A stretch of DNA of 64,000 nucleotides. It comes from Chthonobacter albigriseus (GTDB lineage: Bacteria; Pseudomonadota; Alphaproteobacteria; Rhizobiales; Pleomorphomonadaceae). The position numbers were made by a program, and so were the translations under genes. A model generated the notes under the pieces. It was not told the origin of the DNA, searched no databases, and saw only the letters and a list, made by a program, of their open reading frames with translations. Of this stretch, positions 44,965 to 53,798 are shown in pieces. Every line of letters begins with the position of its first letter. Positions within the stretch are counted from its first letter, which is position 1. The DNA lies in the NCBI RefSeq assembly GCF_013839445.1, contig NZ_JACDIT010000010.1, positions 62,001-126,000 on the forward strand, read 5' to 3'.

Positions 44965-45943
44965 GTGCCCATGCTCCGATCGGCAGCGCCTGGACCGCCG
45001 TTCCCGGCGGATAGCCTTCGCTGGCCGGTGGGACAAGCAGCATATGGGTCGCAGCCGCGATCGCCCAAAGCGGCCAATCGCCCGTGGCAAGCACCTGGAA
45101 CGCCTCGCCGTCCCGGCGGAGCAGCGCGATTTCGGCGATGCCGACGCGGGAGGCGACCTTGCGGGCGAGCACGCCGCCCTCCAGGCCGACCACGCCGAAG
45201 GCCGTCAGCATCGCCGCCACCGCGACCACGGAATCCAGCGTGGCCGGCAGGATCAACCTGACCCCGTCGCCGCCCTCCATCGCGATCGTCTGGTCGCCGG
45301 GCCGCAGGGCGAGGCCGTCGGCCAGGACCCGTTCGTCGCCGAAGACCGGCTCCGCATCCGGATCGGAACTGAGCGTCACACGGAGGCCGGACGGAAGCGC
45401 GATCCGCCCGAACAGCGCCCCGGCCGCGGCGAGCACCGCTGGGTCCGGCAGGGCCCTGTCGGAGGCGTCCAGCCGGGCGCACCCGAATGCGCCCGACAGC
45501 CGGCCGACCGACGCGAGGACGGCCGCAAGCCGGGCATCGAGAACGCTCCCCGCCGGCACCAGGTATCCGGCTGGCGGCACGTCCGTCCCGGCCTGCCGCA
45601 CGCCTTCGCCGGGCTCGGCCTCGCCGGTCGCCATCGCCGCCGGACCGACCGCCTGAATCAGGTCCGGATCGATCACTGCGTCCGCCCCGGCCGGCATGGG
45701 GTCGCCGATCCGAACCCGCAGCAACGGTCCGGTCAGCATCACCGGCGACGTGGCGGATGCGCCGAGCAGGTCGGCGGACGAAACAGCCCGTCCCGCACGG
45801 CGCGCTACAGGCTGTTGCGGCAAGGGCGCGGGCAGGGCGACGTCTTCAGCCAGCCTGGGCGGGCCGTTGTCCGAGGACTCAGCACCCGAACCGCCGGCCC
45901 GTCCCACGAGCGCGACGAGCTCCTCCACCGAAAGCCGCCTCAT
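44957..45943 (-). CDS. Divergent MoeA-like protein without the MogA-type signature motifs
   Basis: A 328-residue protein. Its N-terminal half resembles MoeA domain II (PMPAGADAVIDPDLIQ, then GTDVPPAGYLVPAGSVLDAR) and its C-terminus resembles MoeA domain IV (PPASEGYPPGTAVQALPI). The core STGDE and SGGxSxG motifs of the MoCF domain are missing, replaced by an unrelated-looking stretch (VTLSSDPDAEPVFGDERVLA). It is therefore unlikely to insert metal alone and may be a partner of the complete MoeA fusion, which it overlaps by eight bases. Upstream, pcd ends 40 bp away. The family call is moderate; the role is unknown. Confidence 0.72.
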   Translation of the reverse strand: MRRLSVEELVALVGRAGGSGAESSDNGPPRLAEDVALPAPLPQQPVARRAGRAVSSADLLGASATSPVMLTGPLLRVRIGDPMPAGADAVIDPDLIQAVGPAAMATGEAEPGEGVRQAGTDVPPAGYLVPAGSVLDARLAAVLASVGRLSGAFGCARLDASDRALPDPAVLAAAGALFGRIALPSGLRVTLSSDPDAEPVFGDERVLADGLALRPGDQTIAMEGGDGVRLILPATLDSVVAVAAMLTAFGVVGLEGGVLARKVASRVGIAEIALLRRDGEAFQVLATGDWPLWAIAAATHMLLVPPASEGYPPGTAVQALPIGAWARG

Positions 45944-45983
45944 GATCCCTGCCGCCGCCCCACGCTGCGGCCCGCGGCGCGCA

Positions 45984-46355
45984 TCAATCGTCGTAGCGCA
46001 CGTAGGCGAAGCGCTGGTCCTTCTCCGGCGTGCCCTCCAGGCCCTCGCCTTCCTTGCCGGGCTGCCACTGCACCACCTCCTCGATCTTCTTGGCGAGCGC
46101 GAAGTCCTTGTCGGTGATTCCCTTGGCGTGGTGGTTCATCAGGCGCACCTCCACCCAGGCGTAGGAGGCGGTGATGTCGGGGTGGTGCCACGCCGCCTCG
46201 GCAAGGTGGCCGACGGTGTTGATCACCATCAGCGTGCTCTTCCAGGAGGCAGTCTTGTAGGTGCGGCGGATCCAGCCGTCCTCCAGGCGCCATTTCGGCA
46301 GTTCGCGCGCCAGCCGCTCGGTCACTTCCGCGTCGGTATAGGTCTTGTCGGCCAT
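45984..46355 (-). CDS. pcd: Pterin-4a-carbinolamine dehydratase-like protein
   Basis: A 123-residue PCD/DCoH-fold protein. The family hallmark HHPDITASYAWVEVRLMNHHAKGIT is recognisable through EAAWHHPDI and the later NHHAKG. Genuine dehydratases recycle the 4a-hydroxypterin cofactor of aromatic hydroxylases; a copy within H4MPT gene clusters is known and is thought to act on methanopterin or its precursors. The start ATG 46355 has AGGAGG eight bases upstream. First gene of the leftward operon, divergent from mptG. Confidence 0.9.
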   Translation of the reverse strand: MADKTYTDAEVTERLARELPKWRLEDGWIRRTYKTASWKSTLMVINTVGHLAEAAWHHPDITASYAWVEVRLMNHHAKGITDKDFALAKKIEEVVQWQPGKEGEGLEGTPEKDQRFAYVRYDD

Positions 46356-46478
46356 CGTTGCATCCTCCTCCTCGCAGCGCCACACTGGCAGCATGGCGGC
46401 AACGGTCGCGATGATGATAGGTGGTGCGCCGGCCGGCGGCCACCATCCCGGTGACGCGCGACGAAGAGGCGAGGACGC
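46356..46478. promoter_or_regulatory. Divergent promoter region of the two C1 operons
   Basis: The 123 bp between pcd (leftward) and mptG (rightward) must contain both promoters of the H4MPT gene block. I see no clear consensus hexamers or operator palindrome in it. Confidence 0.5.
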
Positions 46479-47453
46479 ATGGCAGGGCCGAACACGGGAT
46501 CCGGGGTGAGGATCAAGGCTCCGGCGCGGCTGCACCTCGGCCTCATCGATATGAACGGCGACCTCGGCCGGCGTTTCGGCTCGATCGGTCTCGCCGTCGA
46601 CAAGCCCTTTCTGGACATCGAGATCCGCCACGCCGACACGCTCTCCGCCGACGGTCCGGAGGCCGACCGCGCCTTGCGCTACGCCCGTGAGGCGGCGGAC
46701 CTGATCGGTGTCCCGGCAGCGGGGCGAATCGTCATCCGCGAGACGATGCCCGCTCACGCCGGCTTCGGCTCCGGCACGCAGCTCGCCCTTTCCCTCGCCG
46801 CCGGCCTCGGCCGCCTCAACGGCGTCGCGGTGGACGTCGCACGGCTGGGCGCTTTCCTGGAACGCGGCGCGCGGTCCGGCATCGGCGTCGCGTCCTTCCT
46901 CTCCGGCGGCTTCGTGGTCGACGGCGGCCGCGGACCGAACGGCGCCGTGCCCCCGGTGATCGCGCGCATGTCCTTCCCCGAAGCCTGGCGCATGGTGCTG
47001 ATCCTCGATCCCACCATGGAGGGCGTCCACGGACCGAAGGAATCCGCCGCCTTCCAGGCGCTGCCGCTGTTTCCCGCCGCCGAGGCCGCCCACCTCTGCA
47101 GGCTGGTCATGATGCGCCTGCTGCCCGGTCTCGCCGAGGCGGACATCGCCGCCGTCGGCGCCGGGCTGACGGAGATCCAGGCCCGGCTCGGCGATCACTT
47201 CGCGCCGGCTCAGGGCGGGCTGCGCTTCACCTCGCCCGCGGTCGGGCGCGTCCTGGACGAGGCGGCCCGGGCCGGCGCGCCCGGCGTCGGGCAAAGTTCC
47301 TGGGGACCCACCGGCTTCGTGCTTGTGGAGTCGGAGCAAGCCGCGTCTAAACTGATCGACAACCTTGTGCGCAATGGTCACACGAAGGTCGGCTTGCAGT
47401 TCCTCATCGCCCGCGGCAGAAACCACGGGGCGACGATCGAAACGATCTTCTGA
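46479..47453 (+). CDS. mptG: Beta-ribofuranosylaminobenzene 5'-phosphate synthase
   Basis: Joins 4-hydroxybenzoate or 4-aminobenzoate to PRPP, the committed step of H4MPT synthesis. It belongs to the GHMP-kinase-like superfamily: RIKAPARLHLGLIDMNG at the N-terminus, the glycine-rich phosphate loop MPAHAGFGSGTQLALSLA near residue 95, and SGIGVASFLSGGF. The 324-residue length is typical (orf4 of methylotroph clusters). It is the first gene of the rightward operon. Confidence 0.94.
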   Translation: MAGPNTGSGVRIKAPARLHLGLIDMNGDLGRRFGSIGLAVDKPFLDIEIRHADTLSADGPEADRALRYAREAADLIGVPAAGRIVIRETMPAHAGFGSGTQLALSLAAGLGRLNGVAVDVARLGAFLERGARSGIGVASFLSGGFVVDGGRGPNGAVPPVIARMSFPEAWRMVLILDPTMEGVHGPKESAAFQALPLFPAAEAAHLCRLVMMRLLPGLAEADIAAVGAGLTEIQARLGDHFAPAQGGLRFTSPAVGRVLDEAARAGAPGVGQSSWGPTGFVLVESEQAASKLIDNLVRNGHTKVGLQFLIARGRNHGATIETIF

Positions 47454-47520
47454 ATCAATTGTCTGCGCCGATCGGATCATAGGCCGGGAAACGGCTTTGC
47501 TCGGTGCACGGGAGGCTGAT

Positions 47521-48420
47521 TTGTCTAAGAACATCCTGCACATGATCACGCCGCTCAAGCACATGAGCCCGTTCGACGTGAACATGGCCGCCGATGCCGG
47601 CTACGACGTTCTGGCCACCTACCAGGGTGTGACGCAGGAGGAAGTCCGCGGTCTCGTGCAGGACGCGATCTTCTCTCGCTCGCCGTCCGACGCCGTCCGC
47701 ACCGGCATCTTCTTCGCCGGCAAGAACGCCATCGCCGCCCTCGACATGCTGAAGGCGGCCGAGGAATCCTTCGTCCCGCCCTTCGTCGTGAACCTCTTTG
47801 CCGATCCGGCGGGCTCCTTCACCACCGCTGCCGGCATGGTCGCCTGCACCGAAAAGCTGCTGAAGGACCGGTTCAAGACGGACCTCAAGGGCAAGCGCGT
47901 GGTGATCTACGGCGGCACGGGTGTGGTCGCCTTCTCCGCCGCGGTCATCGCCGCGCTCGAGGGCGCATCGGTGGTCATCACCGGCTACGACGGCACCAAG
48001 CGCGTCACCAGCATCTCGCAGGACATGAAGGCCCGCTTCGGGGTGGACGTCGAACCGGCGGACGGCTCGTCGCCGGAGGCCAACTTCGCCGCCGCCGACG
48101 GTGCGGACATCATCTTCTCGGCCGGCCCGGCCGGCGTGCAGATCCTCAACGAGGAGCAGATCCGCAACGTGAAGTCCTTGCTTGTCGCCGCCGACGTGAA
48201 CGCCGTTCCGCCGCCGGGAATCGCCGGCGTCGACGTGATGGCCAACGGCGAGCCGATCCCCGGCACCGAGAAGGCGATTTCGCTCGGCGCTCTGGCCATC
48301 GGGAACGTCAAGTACCAGGCGCAACATCTGCTGTTCAAGAAGATGATCAGCACCGACAAGCCGCTGGTGCTCGACTTCCGCCATGCCTTCGAAGAGGCCC
48401 GCGCCTTCATCAAGGGATGA
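47521..48420 (+). CDS. mtdB: NAD(P)-dependent methylene-H4MPT dehydrogenase
   Basis: Oxidises methylene-H4MPT to methenyl-H4MPT. The 299-residue sequence has the MtdB form ILHMITPLKHMSPFDVNMA, the Rossmann loop VVIYGGTGVVAFSAAVI and DVNAVPPPGIAGVDV. It is closer to MtdB than to MtdA by the N-terminus. The start is TTG 47521, five bases after GGAGG (in GGGAGGCTGAT); the frame continues upstream without homology and the next ATG is internal. It lies 67 bp after mptG. Confidence 0.95.
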   Translation: MSKNILHMITPLKHMSPFDVNMAADAGYDVLATYQGVTQEEVRGLVQDAIFSRSPSDAVRTGIFFAGKNAIAALDMLKAAEESFVPPFVVNLFADPAGSFTTAAGMVACTEKLLKDRFKTDLKGKRVVIYGGTGVVAFSAAVIAALEGASVVITGYDGTKRVTSISQDMKARFGVDVEPADGSSPEANFAAADGADIIFSAGPAGVQILNEEQIRNVKSLLVAADVNAVPPPGIAGVDVMANGEPIPGTEKAISLGALAIGNVKYQAQHLLFKKMISTDKPLVLDFRHAFEEARAFIKG

Positions 48421-49538
48421 GCCGTCCGGCGCTCCTCGTCGTCGCCCAATCGGCGCGATCGCTTGCCACGGCCGCCGTACGGGCCGGATACGCGCCGATC
48501 GCCGTCGACTTCTTCGCCGACGAGGACACCCGTGCGCTCGCGCTCGCCGCCGAGCGGGTCAGCGGCGGTCTGCGTTGCGGTTTCCGGCGCGCGGCGCTGA
48601 TGCCGGCGATCGAGACAGCACTGCGCGCCGCCGCCGTCGAGCCGGTCGGGATCGTTCTCGGGTCCGGTTTCGAGGACCGCACCCGGCTGGTCGCCTCGCT
48701 TGCCGCGCGCTGGTCCCTGCTCGGCTGCCCGGCCGAGGTGGTCCGGGCGGTCAACGACCCGTTCCGCCTCGCCGAGGCCTGTCGGATCGACGGCATTCCC
48801 CATCCGGAGGTGCGTCGCGACGTGCCGACCGAGGGTGAGTGGCTGGTTCGCCGTCGCGGCGCCGCCGGCGGCGGGCATATCAGGCCGATCGCCGCCGGCG
48901 AACCGGTTCCGACCGGTCACGTGGTGATGCGGCGCGTGCCGGGGCGGCCGGTGTCGGCCGCCGTTCTGGCTGACGGGGGGAGGGCGGAGGTCTTCGCCTT
49001 CGCCGAACAGATCCTGGCCCCGGCCGACGAGGCGCCGTTCCGGTTCGCCGGCGTCGCCGGTCCGGTCCGACTGCCGGCAACCGTCGAACAGGGAATGAGG
49101 CACGCGGCCGATAAGCTTGCGGCGCGGTTCGGTCTCAAGGGGCTGGCATCGCTCGACGCGATGGTGGACGGAAACGATTGGTGGCTGCTGGAAGTGAACC
49201 CGCGCCCGGGCGCCTCGCTCGATGCCTTGGATCACATGGACGCGCCCCTTCTGACGGCCCATATTTCGGCCGTTGCAGGCCGGATCCTCCTGCCACGCGC
49301 GGTTGATGCGACAATTCGCGCGACGATGGTGGTTTACGCCTCGGTCGATAGTTCTGTCACCGTCGGACCGAAATGGCCGGACTGGGTGCTCGACCGGCCG
49401 GGGGCGGGCGCCCGGATCGAAGCCCGTGCGCCGATTGCGACCATCACGGCCGCGGCCGAACGCCTGGAAGACATTGAAGGGCTCCTGACCACGAGGGCCC
49501 GTGAACTGGAAACCGTTCTGAGGGGAAACGCGACATGA
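48417..49538 (+). CDS. ATP-grasp protein of the H4MPT cluster (orf5)
   Basis: A 373-residue ATP-grasp ligase-like protein, the orf5 of methylotroph archaeal-like C1 clusters. Mg-ATP ligands are in [18 protein letters not shown] near residue 260; the glycine-rich loop is [10 protein letters not shown]. It probably forms an amide or ester bond in cofactor assembly (H4MPT or methylofuran side chain). It overlaps the mtdB stop by four bases and mch likewise overlaps its end. Confidence 0.85.
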   Translation: MSRPALLVVAQSARSLATAAVRAGYAPIAVDFFADEDTRALALAAERVSGGLRCGFRRAALMPAIETALRAAAVEPVGIVLGSGFEDRTRLVASLAARWSLLGCPAEVVRAVNDPFRLAEACRIDGIPHPEVRRDVPTEGEWLVRRRGAAGGGHIRPIAAGEPVPTGHVVMRRVPGRPVSAAVLADGGRAEVFAFAEQILAPADEAPFRFAGVAGPVRLPATVEQGMRHAADKLAARFGLKGLASLDAMVDGNDWWLLEVNPRPGASLDALDHMDAPLLTAHISAVAGRILLPRAVDATIRATMVVYASVDSSVTVGPKWPDWVLDRPGAGARIEARAPIATITAAAERLEDIEGLLTTRARELETVLRGNAT

Positions 49539-50512
49539 CCGCTGCCGTTGAGCGCCCAAGCGTGGGCCGGCTCGTTTCGCCGCTCGTCGAGGCGCTGGTC
49601 GCCGACGCCGTGCGGCTGAGGATCAAGGTTTCGACCGGCGCGCTCGGCTGCCGGCTGGTGGACGCGGGCGCCACCGTACCGGGCGGCCTGGAAGCCGGTC
49701 GCCGCCTGACGGAGATCTGCCTCGGCGGGCTCGGTCAGGTGTCGATCGTGCCGACCGTCGGCGCGCTCGGCAACTGGCCCTATTCGATCCAGGTCGGCTC
49801 GACCGAACCGGTGATCGGCTGCCTCGGCAGCCAGTACGCCGGCTGGGCTCTCGCCGGGGGTGAGGACGATCCGAACTGGTTCGCGCTCGGTTCCGGCCCC
49901 GGCCGGGCCACCGCCGCGGTCGAGACGCTCTATGAGGAGCTTGCCTACAAGGACGACGCGCCGGGCATCGTGCTGGTGCTGGAGGCCGGCGCCCCGCCGC
50001 CGGAGAGCATCGTCCGCAAGGTGATGGAGGCGACCGGCGTCGCCGCCGAGGCGATCACATTCATCTACGCACCGACGCAGAGCCTCGCCGGATCGGTCCA
50101 GGTCGTCGGCCGCGTCCTGGAGGTCGCGTTGCACAAGGTGCACACGCTGCACTTCCCGCTGGAGCGCGTGGTCGACGGCATCGGCATCGCGCCGCTCAGC
50201 CCGCCGCATCCCGACTTCGTCCAGGCGATGGGCCGCACCAACGACGCGATCATCTACGGCGGCCGCGTCCACCTCCACGTCACCGGTCCCGACGATGATG
50301 CGGAGAACCTCGCCAAGAACCTTCCGAGCCGGTCGTCGCGAGACTATGGTGCGCCGTTCGCGGAAGTCTTCACCCGGTTCAACGGCGACTTCTACGCGAT
50401 CGACGGCAACCTCTTCTCCCCCGCGGAGGTGGTCGTGACGGCGGTCGAGAGCGGCCGATCCTTCCGTGGCGGGGCGCTGGCGCCAGACCTCGTCGATGCC
50501 TCCTTCGCCTGA
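49535..50512 (+). CDS. mch: Methenyl-H4MPT cyclohydrolase
   Basis: Opens the methenyl-H4MPT ring to formyl-H4MPT, the substrate of Fhc. The 325-residue length and segments [37 protein letters not shown] and [11 protein letters not shown] are characteristic. Start ATG 49535 overlaps orf5 by four bases. It is the central step between MtdB and Fhc. Confidence 0.96.
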   Translation: MTAAVERPSVGRLVSPLVEALVADAVRLRIKVSTGALGCRLVDAGATVPGGLEAGRRLTEICLGGLGQVSIVPTVGALGNWPYSIQVGSTEPVIGCLGSQYAGWALAGGEDDPNWFALGSGPGRATAAVETLYEELAYKDDAPGIVLVLEAGAPPPESIVRKVMEATGVAAEAITFIYAPTQSLAGSVQVVGRVLEVALHKVHTLHFPLERVVDGIGIAPLSPPHPDFVQAMGRTNDAIIYGGRVHLHVTGPDDDAENLAKNLPSRSSRDYGAPFAEVFTRFNGDFYAIDGNLFSPAEVVVTAVESGRSFRGGALAPDLVDASFA

Positions 50513-51434
50513 CAAGAACCGTTCCCCCCGCGTCGTCGTCTTCACGGACCAGGTCGACTGGCATCTGCGGCGCGTGCGCGAGGCGCTCATGCGCCGCGGC
50601 GTCAATCCCGTGGTGGCCTCGCTGCGCGACGTCGTGCTCGACACCACCGCGCGCGAGCCGGTCGTCATCCCGGGTATGGGCGGCCGCCTGCCGTCGGGCG
50701 TCATGGTCCGCGGCATCGCGGCCGGCTCCTTCGAGGCGATCACCCTCCGGCTCGGTGTGCTGCACGCGTTGCAGGAAGCCGGCGTCGAGGTCTGGAACCC
50801 GCCGAAGGCGATCGAGCGGTGCGTCGACAAGTCGGCGACTAGCCTGGCGTTGGTGCGCGCCGGTCTACCGACCCCGAAGACGCTCGTCACCGAGAGCCGG
50901 GTCCGCGCCCTCGACTTTCTCGCCGCAGAGATCGGCCTCGGCAACGCGGCCGTCCTCAAGCCCCTGTTCGGCTCGCAGGGCAAGGGCTTGCGCCTGCTGC
51001 GACTGGTCAAGGACCTGCCGGAGCCGGAGGAGGTGTTCGGCGTCTATTATCTCCAGCGCTTCGTGCCGGCGCCGGACGGCCGGTTCAAGGATTTCCGCGT
51101 CTTCGTCTCCGGTGGGCGGGTGATCGCCGGCATGGTGCGCGTCGGCGCGACCTGGATCACCAACGTCCACCAGGGCGCGACGCCGGCGCCCTTTGCGGTG
51201 ACCCCCGAGGCGGAGCGGCTGGCGCTCGCCGCCGCCCGCGCCGTAGGTGCCGCTTTTGCCGGCGTCGACCTGATCGAGGCGGGAGAAGGGCGGCTCTCTG
51301 TTCTGGAGGTCAATTCCATGCCGGCCTGGCGCGGACTGCAGAAGGTCGCCGGCTGCGATGTGGCCGACGCGATGATCGCCGATTTCCTTGCTGCCGCAGG
51401 CATCCCGGCCGCCGTTCCGGAACCGGCGCTGTGA
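50496..51434 (+). CDS. RimK-like ATP-grasp ligase of the H4MPT cluster (orf7)
   Basis: A 312-residue alpha-L-glutamate ligase-like protein of the RimK/MptN type. Motifs are [18 protein letters not shown] (ATP loop) and [16 protein letters not shown] (metal-binding E and N). It likely adds glutamate to a cofactor tail or to the (methylo)furan. Start ATG 50496 lies 17 bp inside mch; the ORF opens upstream of this but only as a mch shadow. Confidence 0.87.
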   Translation: MPPSPDKNRSPRVVVFTDQVDWHLRRVREALMRRGVNPVVASLRDVVLDTTAREPVVIPGMGGRLPSGVMVRGIAAGSFEAITLRLGVLHALQEAGVEVWNPPKAIERCVDKSATSLALVRAGLPTPKTLVTESRVRALDFLAAEIGLGNAAVLKPLFGSQGKGLRLLRLVKDLPEPEEVFGVYYLQRFVPAPDGRFKDFRVFVSGGRVIAGMVRVGATWITNVHQGATPAPFAVTPEAERLALAAARAVGAAFAGVDLIEAGEGRLSVLEVNSMPAWRGLQKVAGCDVADAMIADFLAAAGIPAAVPEPAL

Positions 51435-52261
51435 GCGCGGCCGGCCCGGCCGGCGGCGACCTCGCGGCCCTCTTCATCGCCGCCTGCCACGCGGAACTGC
51501 GCGCCCCCAAGCCCGGCAACGTGCACGACTACGCGCCGGGCCATCGGATGACGGTCGCGGACTTCGAGACGAGCGCGGCCGTTGCCGCACCTCACATCGC
51601 GGCCCACGGCGCACCGATCGGCGAGCGGGTTCTCGGCGCCGTCCGGGCGACGATGGAGGCCGTTGGATGCAACACCAACCTCGGCATTCTGCTGCTCACC
51701 GCCCCGATCGCCCTGGCAGCCGAACGACCCGGCGAACTCCGGGCGAATCTGACAGCCATCCTGACCGAAACCACCATTTACGACGCCGAGTGCGTCTTCG
51801 AGGCGATCAGGATCGCAAATCCCGGTGGATTAGGGCGCGCCGAAGAGGCCGACGTTGCTGAACCGCCGTCGGTCACGTTGACGCAGGCGATGGCTCTGGC
51901 CGCCGATAGAGACACCATTGCGCGACAATACGTCACCCGTTTTGACGATGTCTATGCAATCGGACTACCGACTTTTCTGCGCGAATCCGCCAGATCCGAC
52001 GAAATTCGCGCCACTCTGCTCGTATACTTCGCCTACGCGTCGAGGTTGCCGGATTCCCACATCCTGCGGAAGCACGGGGTGACCGTTGCAGAAGCCGTGC
52101 GCGGGGAATTCGCGGAACTCCGCGGAATTGCGGATGTCATGGATCTCCCGGCCCTTCTCGATTTCGATCGGGAGTTGAAAATGCGCGGCGTGAATCCCGG
52201 TACCAGCGCAGATCTGACGGTGGCAACTCATTTTTTGGCGCACGTCACGGTGTATAAGTGA
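51431..52261 (+). CDS. CitG/MdcB-like protein (triphosphoribosyl-dephospho-CoA synthase family, orf17)
   Basis: A 276-residue protein with the CitG/MdcB motifs LRAPKPGNVHDYAPGHRM and GCNTNLGILLLTAPIA. In methylotroph clusters this is orf17, needed for H4MPT-linked growth and thought to attach a triphosphoribosyl-type moiety during cofactor synthesis. It begins with GTG 51431, sharing the TGA of orf7. The last 170 residues are lower in GC than neighbours. Confidence 0.85.
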   Translation: MSAAGPAGGDLAALFIAACHAELRAPKPGNVHDYAPGHRMTVADFETSAAVAAPHIAAHGAPIGERVLGAVRATMEAVGCNTNLGILLLTAPIALAAERPGELRANLTAILTETTIYDAECVFEAIRIANPGGLGRAEEADVAEPPSVTLTQAMALAADRDTIARQYVTRFDDVYAIGLPTFLRESARSDEIRATLLVYFAYASRLPDSHILRKHGVTVAEAVRGEFAELRGIADVMDLPALLDFDRELKMRGVNPGTSADLTVATHFLAHVTVYK

Positions 52262-52346
52262 GACTACGCAGATCGGCTCACTTGCCGGTGCGTGAGGGGC
52301 GGATTACGGTGGCGCTGTCTGGCATCACCTCGTATCCGGCCAACCG

Positions 52347-52363
52347 GTTTGGCGCGCCCAAAC
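52347..52363. promoter_or_regulatory. Inverted repeat GTTTGG-CGCGC-CCAAAC upstream of fae
   Basis: Perfect six-base arms with a five-base spacer, 83 bp before the fae start and 86 bp after orf17. A second, overlapping CCAA-N5-TTGG lies on its left edge. It could be an operator for separate control of the highly expressed fae gene; no regulator is assigned. Confidence 0.4.
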
Positions 52364-52445
52364 GCAGAGAACAAGGATCGACGGGGGGTTCGGCGGCGGT
52401 ACTCCGTTGCCGTTCTAATTCGACTTTGACTGGGAGGTTTGACCG

Positions 52446-52952
52446 ATGGCGAAGATCAACAAAGTTTTGCTCGGCGAGGCACTCGTCGGTGACGGCAACG
52501 AGGTCGCACACATCGACCTCGTGATCGGGCCCCGGGGCTCGGCCGCGGAGTCCGCGTTCGTGAACGCGCTTGCCAACAACAAGGACGGCTTCACCACGCT
52601 TCTCGCGGTGATCGCGCCGAACCTGCCTTGCAAGCCGAACACCATCATGTTCAACAAGGTCACCATCAAGGGCGCCAAGCAGGCCGTCCAGATGTTCGGA
52701 CCGGCGCAGTACGGCGTTGCCAAGGCCGTCCAGGATTGCGTTGCCGACGGCACCATCCCGGCCGATGAAGCCGACGACCTCTACGTGCTGGTCGGCGTGT
52801 TCATCCACTGGGAAGCCGAGTCGGACGCCAAGATCCAGCAGTACAACTACGAGGCTACCAAGCTCTCGATCCAGCGCGCCGTCGCCGGCAAGCCCACCGT
52901 CCAGGAAGTTCTGTCCCAGAAGGATTCGGCTAAGCACCCCTTCGGCGCTTAG
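52446..52952 (+). CDS. fae: Formaldehyde-activating enzyme
   Basis: Condenses formaldehyde with H4MPT to methylene-H4MPT, the entry step of the pathway. The 168-residue sequence matches Fae throughout: [20 protein letters not shown] (with the conserved catalytic His22), [33 protein letters not shown] and VFIHWEA. GGGAGG lies upstream of the ATG. Separated from orf17 by 184 bp, so probably with its own promoter, and followed by a strong terminator. Confidence 0.98.
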   Translation: MAKINKVLLGEALVGDGNEVAHIDLVIGPRGSAAESAFVNALANNKDGFTTLLAVIAPNLPCKPNTIMFNKVTIKGAKQAVQMFGPAQYGVAKAVQDCVADGTIPADEADDLYVLVGVFIHWEAESDAKIQQYNYEATKLSIQRAVAGKPTVQEVLSQKDSAKHPFGA

Positions 52953-53051
52953 ATCCGGGACAACCCTGGGCAGGATGCTGCCCCGGCGATGCCGCGGTCA
53001 CTGCTCCAGCGGTTGTTGCAGAAATTCTTCGGGTAACCCACCCGGAGTCGA

Positions 53052-53077
53052 AAAGGGCGGCCTTCGGGCCGCCCTTT
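53052..53077. terminator. Bidirectional terminator after fae
   Basis: Eleven-base arms AAAGGGCGGCC/GGCCGCCCTTT closed by a TTCG tetraloop. It lies between fae and the convergent L,D-transpeptidase and can work in either direction (A-run on one side, T-run on the other). Confidence 0.85.
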
Positions 53078-53108
53078 GGCGTTTCGGCGTCCAGCGAGCG
53101 GATGCCGA

Positions 53109-53690
53109 TCAGTCCTGCACGATGACCCGCATCCGCTCGCGGCCGACCTCCTGGGCCATGGCGAAGAGTTCCCGCGCGTGGTCCGGGTGGAGCCGCACGC
53201 AGCCGTGCGAGGCCGGGCGTCCCAGCCGCTTGATGTGCGGCGTGGCATGGATGGCGAAGCCGCCGGAATAGAAGATCGAGTGCGGCATTGGCGCGTTGTC
53301 GTATTTGCGCGAGTGCCACATGGTATGCATCCGGTACGGCTTCCACACGCCCTTCGGCGTGATGTAGCCCTTGCCGGCCGTGGAGACCTTCCAGGTCCGG
53401 GTCTCCTGCCCGTCGAGCCAGACTTCCATCGTCTGGGTCGACAGGCTGACCTTCACCATCAGGCGCGGCGCGGCGGCCATGCGGGCGGCGAGATTGTGCA
53501 GGGGCGGGCGCGGCTCGGGGTCGGCCGGGTGCAGAGCGGTCGGCTCGGCCAGCGACGGGACCGCCGGCAGCGACGGCTTCAACGCGGCAAGCTGGACCAC
53601 GGCGTCGGCGGCTGGCTCCGACTGCTGGGCGAGTGCGGCGGATGGGAATGCGAACAGGACAAGGCTTGCGAAGGCGGCGACGCGGGACAT
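53109..53690 (-). CDS. L,D-transpeptidase (YkuD family), exported
   Basis: A 193-residue periplasmic enzyme with a signal peptide (AAFASLVLFAFPSAALAQ) and a YkuD catalytic domain ending in SHGCVRLHPDHARELFAMA, where the cysteine is the nucleophile and the upstream histidine is in FAIHATPHI. It forms 3,3-crosslinks in peptidoglycan or anchors proteins. ATG 53690 has GGAGG before it; the frame extends upstream over the NnrU gene on the other strand. Confidence 0.9.
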   Translation of the reverse strand: MSRVAAFASLVLFAFPSAALAQQSEPAADAVVQLAALKPSLPAVPSLAEPTALHPADPEPRPPLHNLAARMAAAPRLMVKVSLSTQTMEVWLDGQETRTWKVSTAGKGYITPKGVWKPYRMHTMWHSRKYDNAPMPHSIFYSGGFAIHATPHIKRLGRPASHGCVRLHPDHARELFAMAQEVGRERMRVIVQD

Positions 53691-53798
53691 GACGACCTCC
53701 AATATGGAAGCATCATGCCGGCAAGCTCTTGAGATAAATTGAAAAGACTGGGTCAACGATTCGTTAGCCGCGGCGGCCACCAGGGTGGGGAATAGACG

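Noticed and set aside
42853-45261. 802-codon plus-strand ORF
   Set aside because: Antisense shadow of the MoeA-like genes; composition Arg/Gly/His-rich and no motifs.
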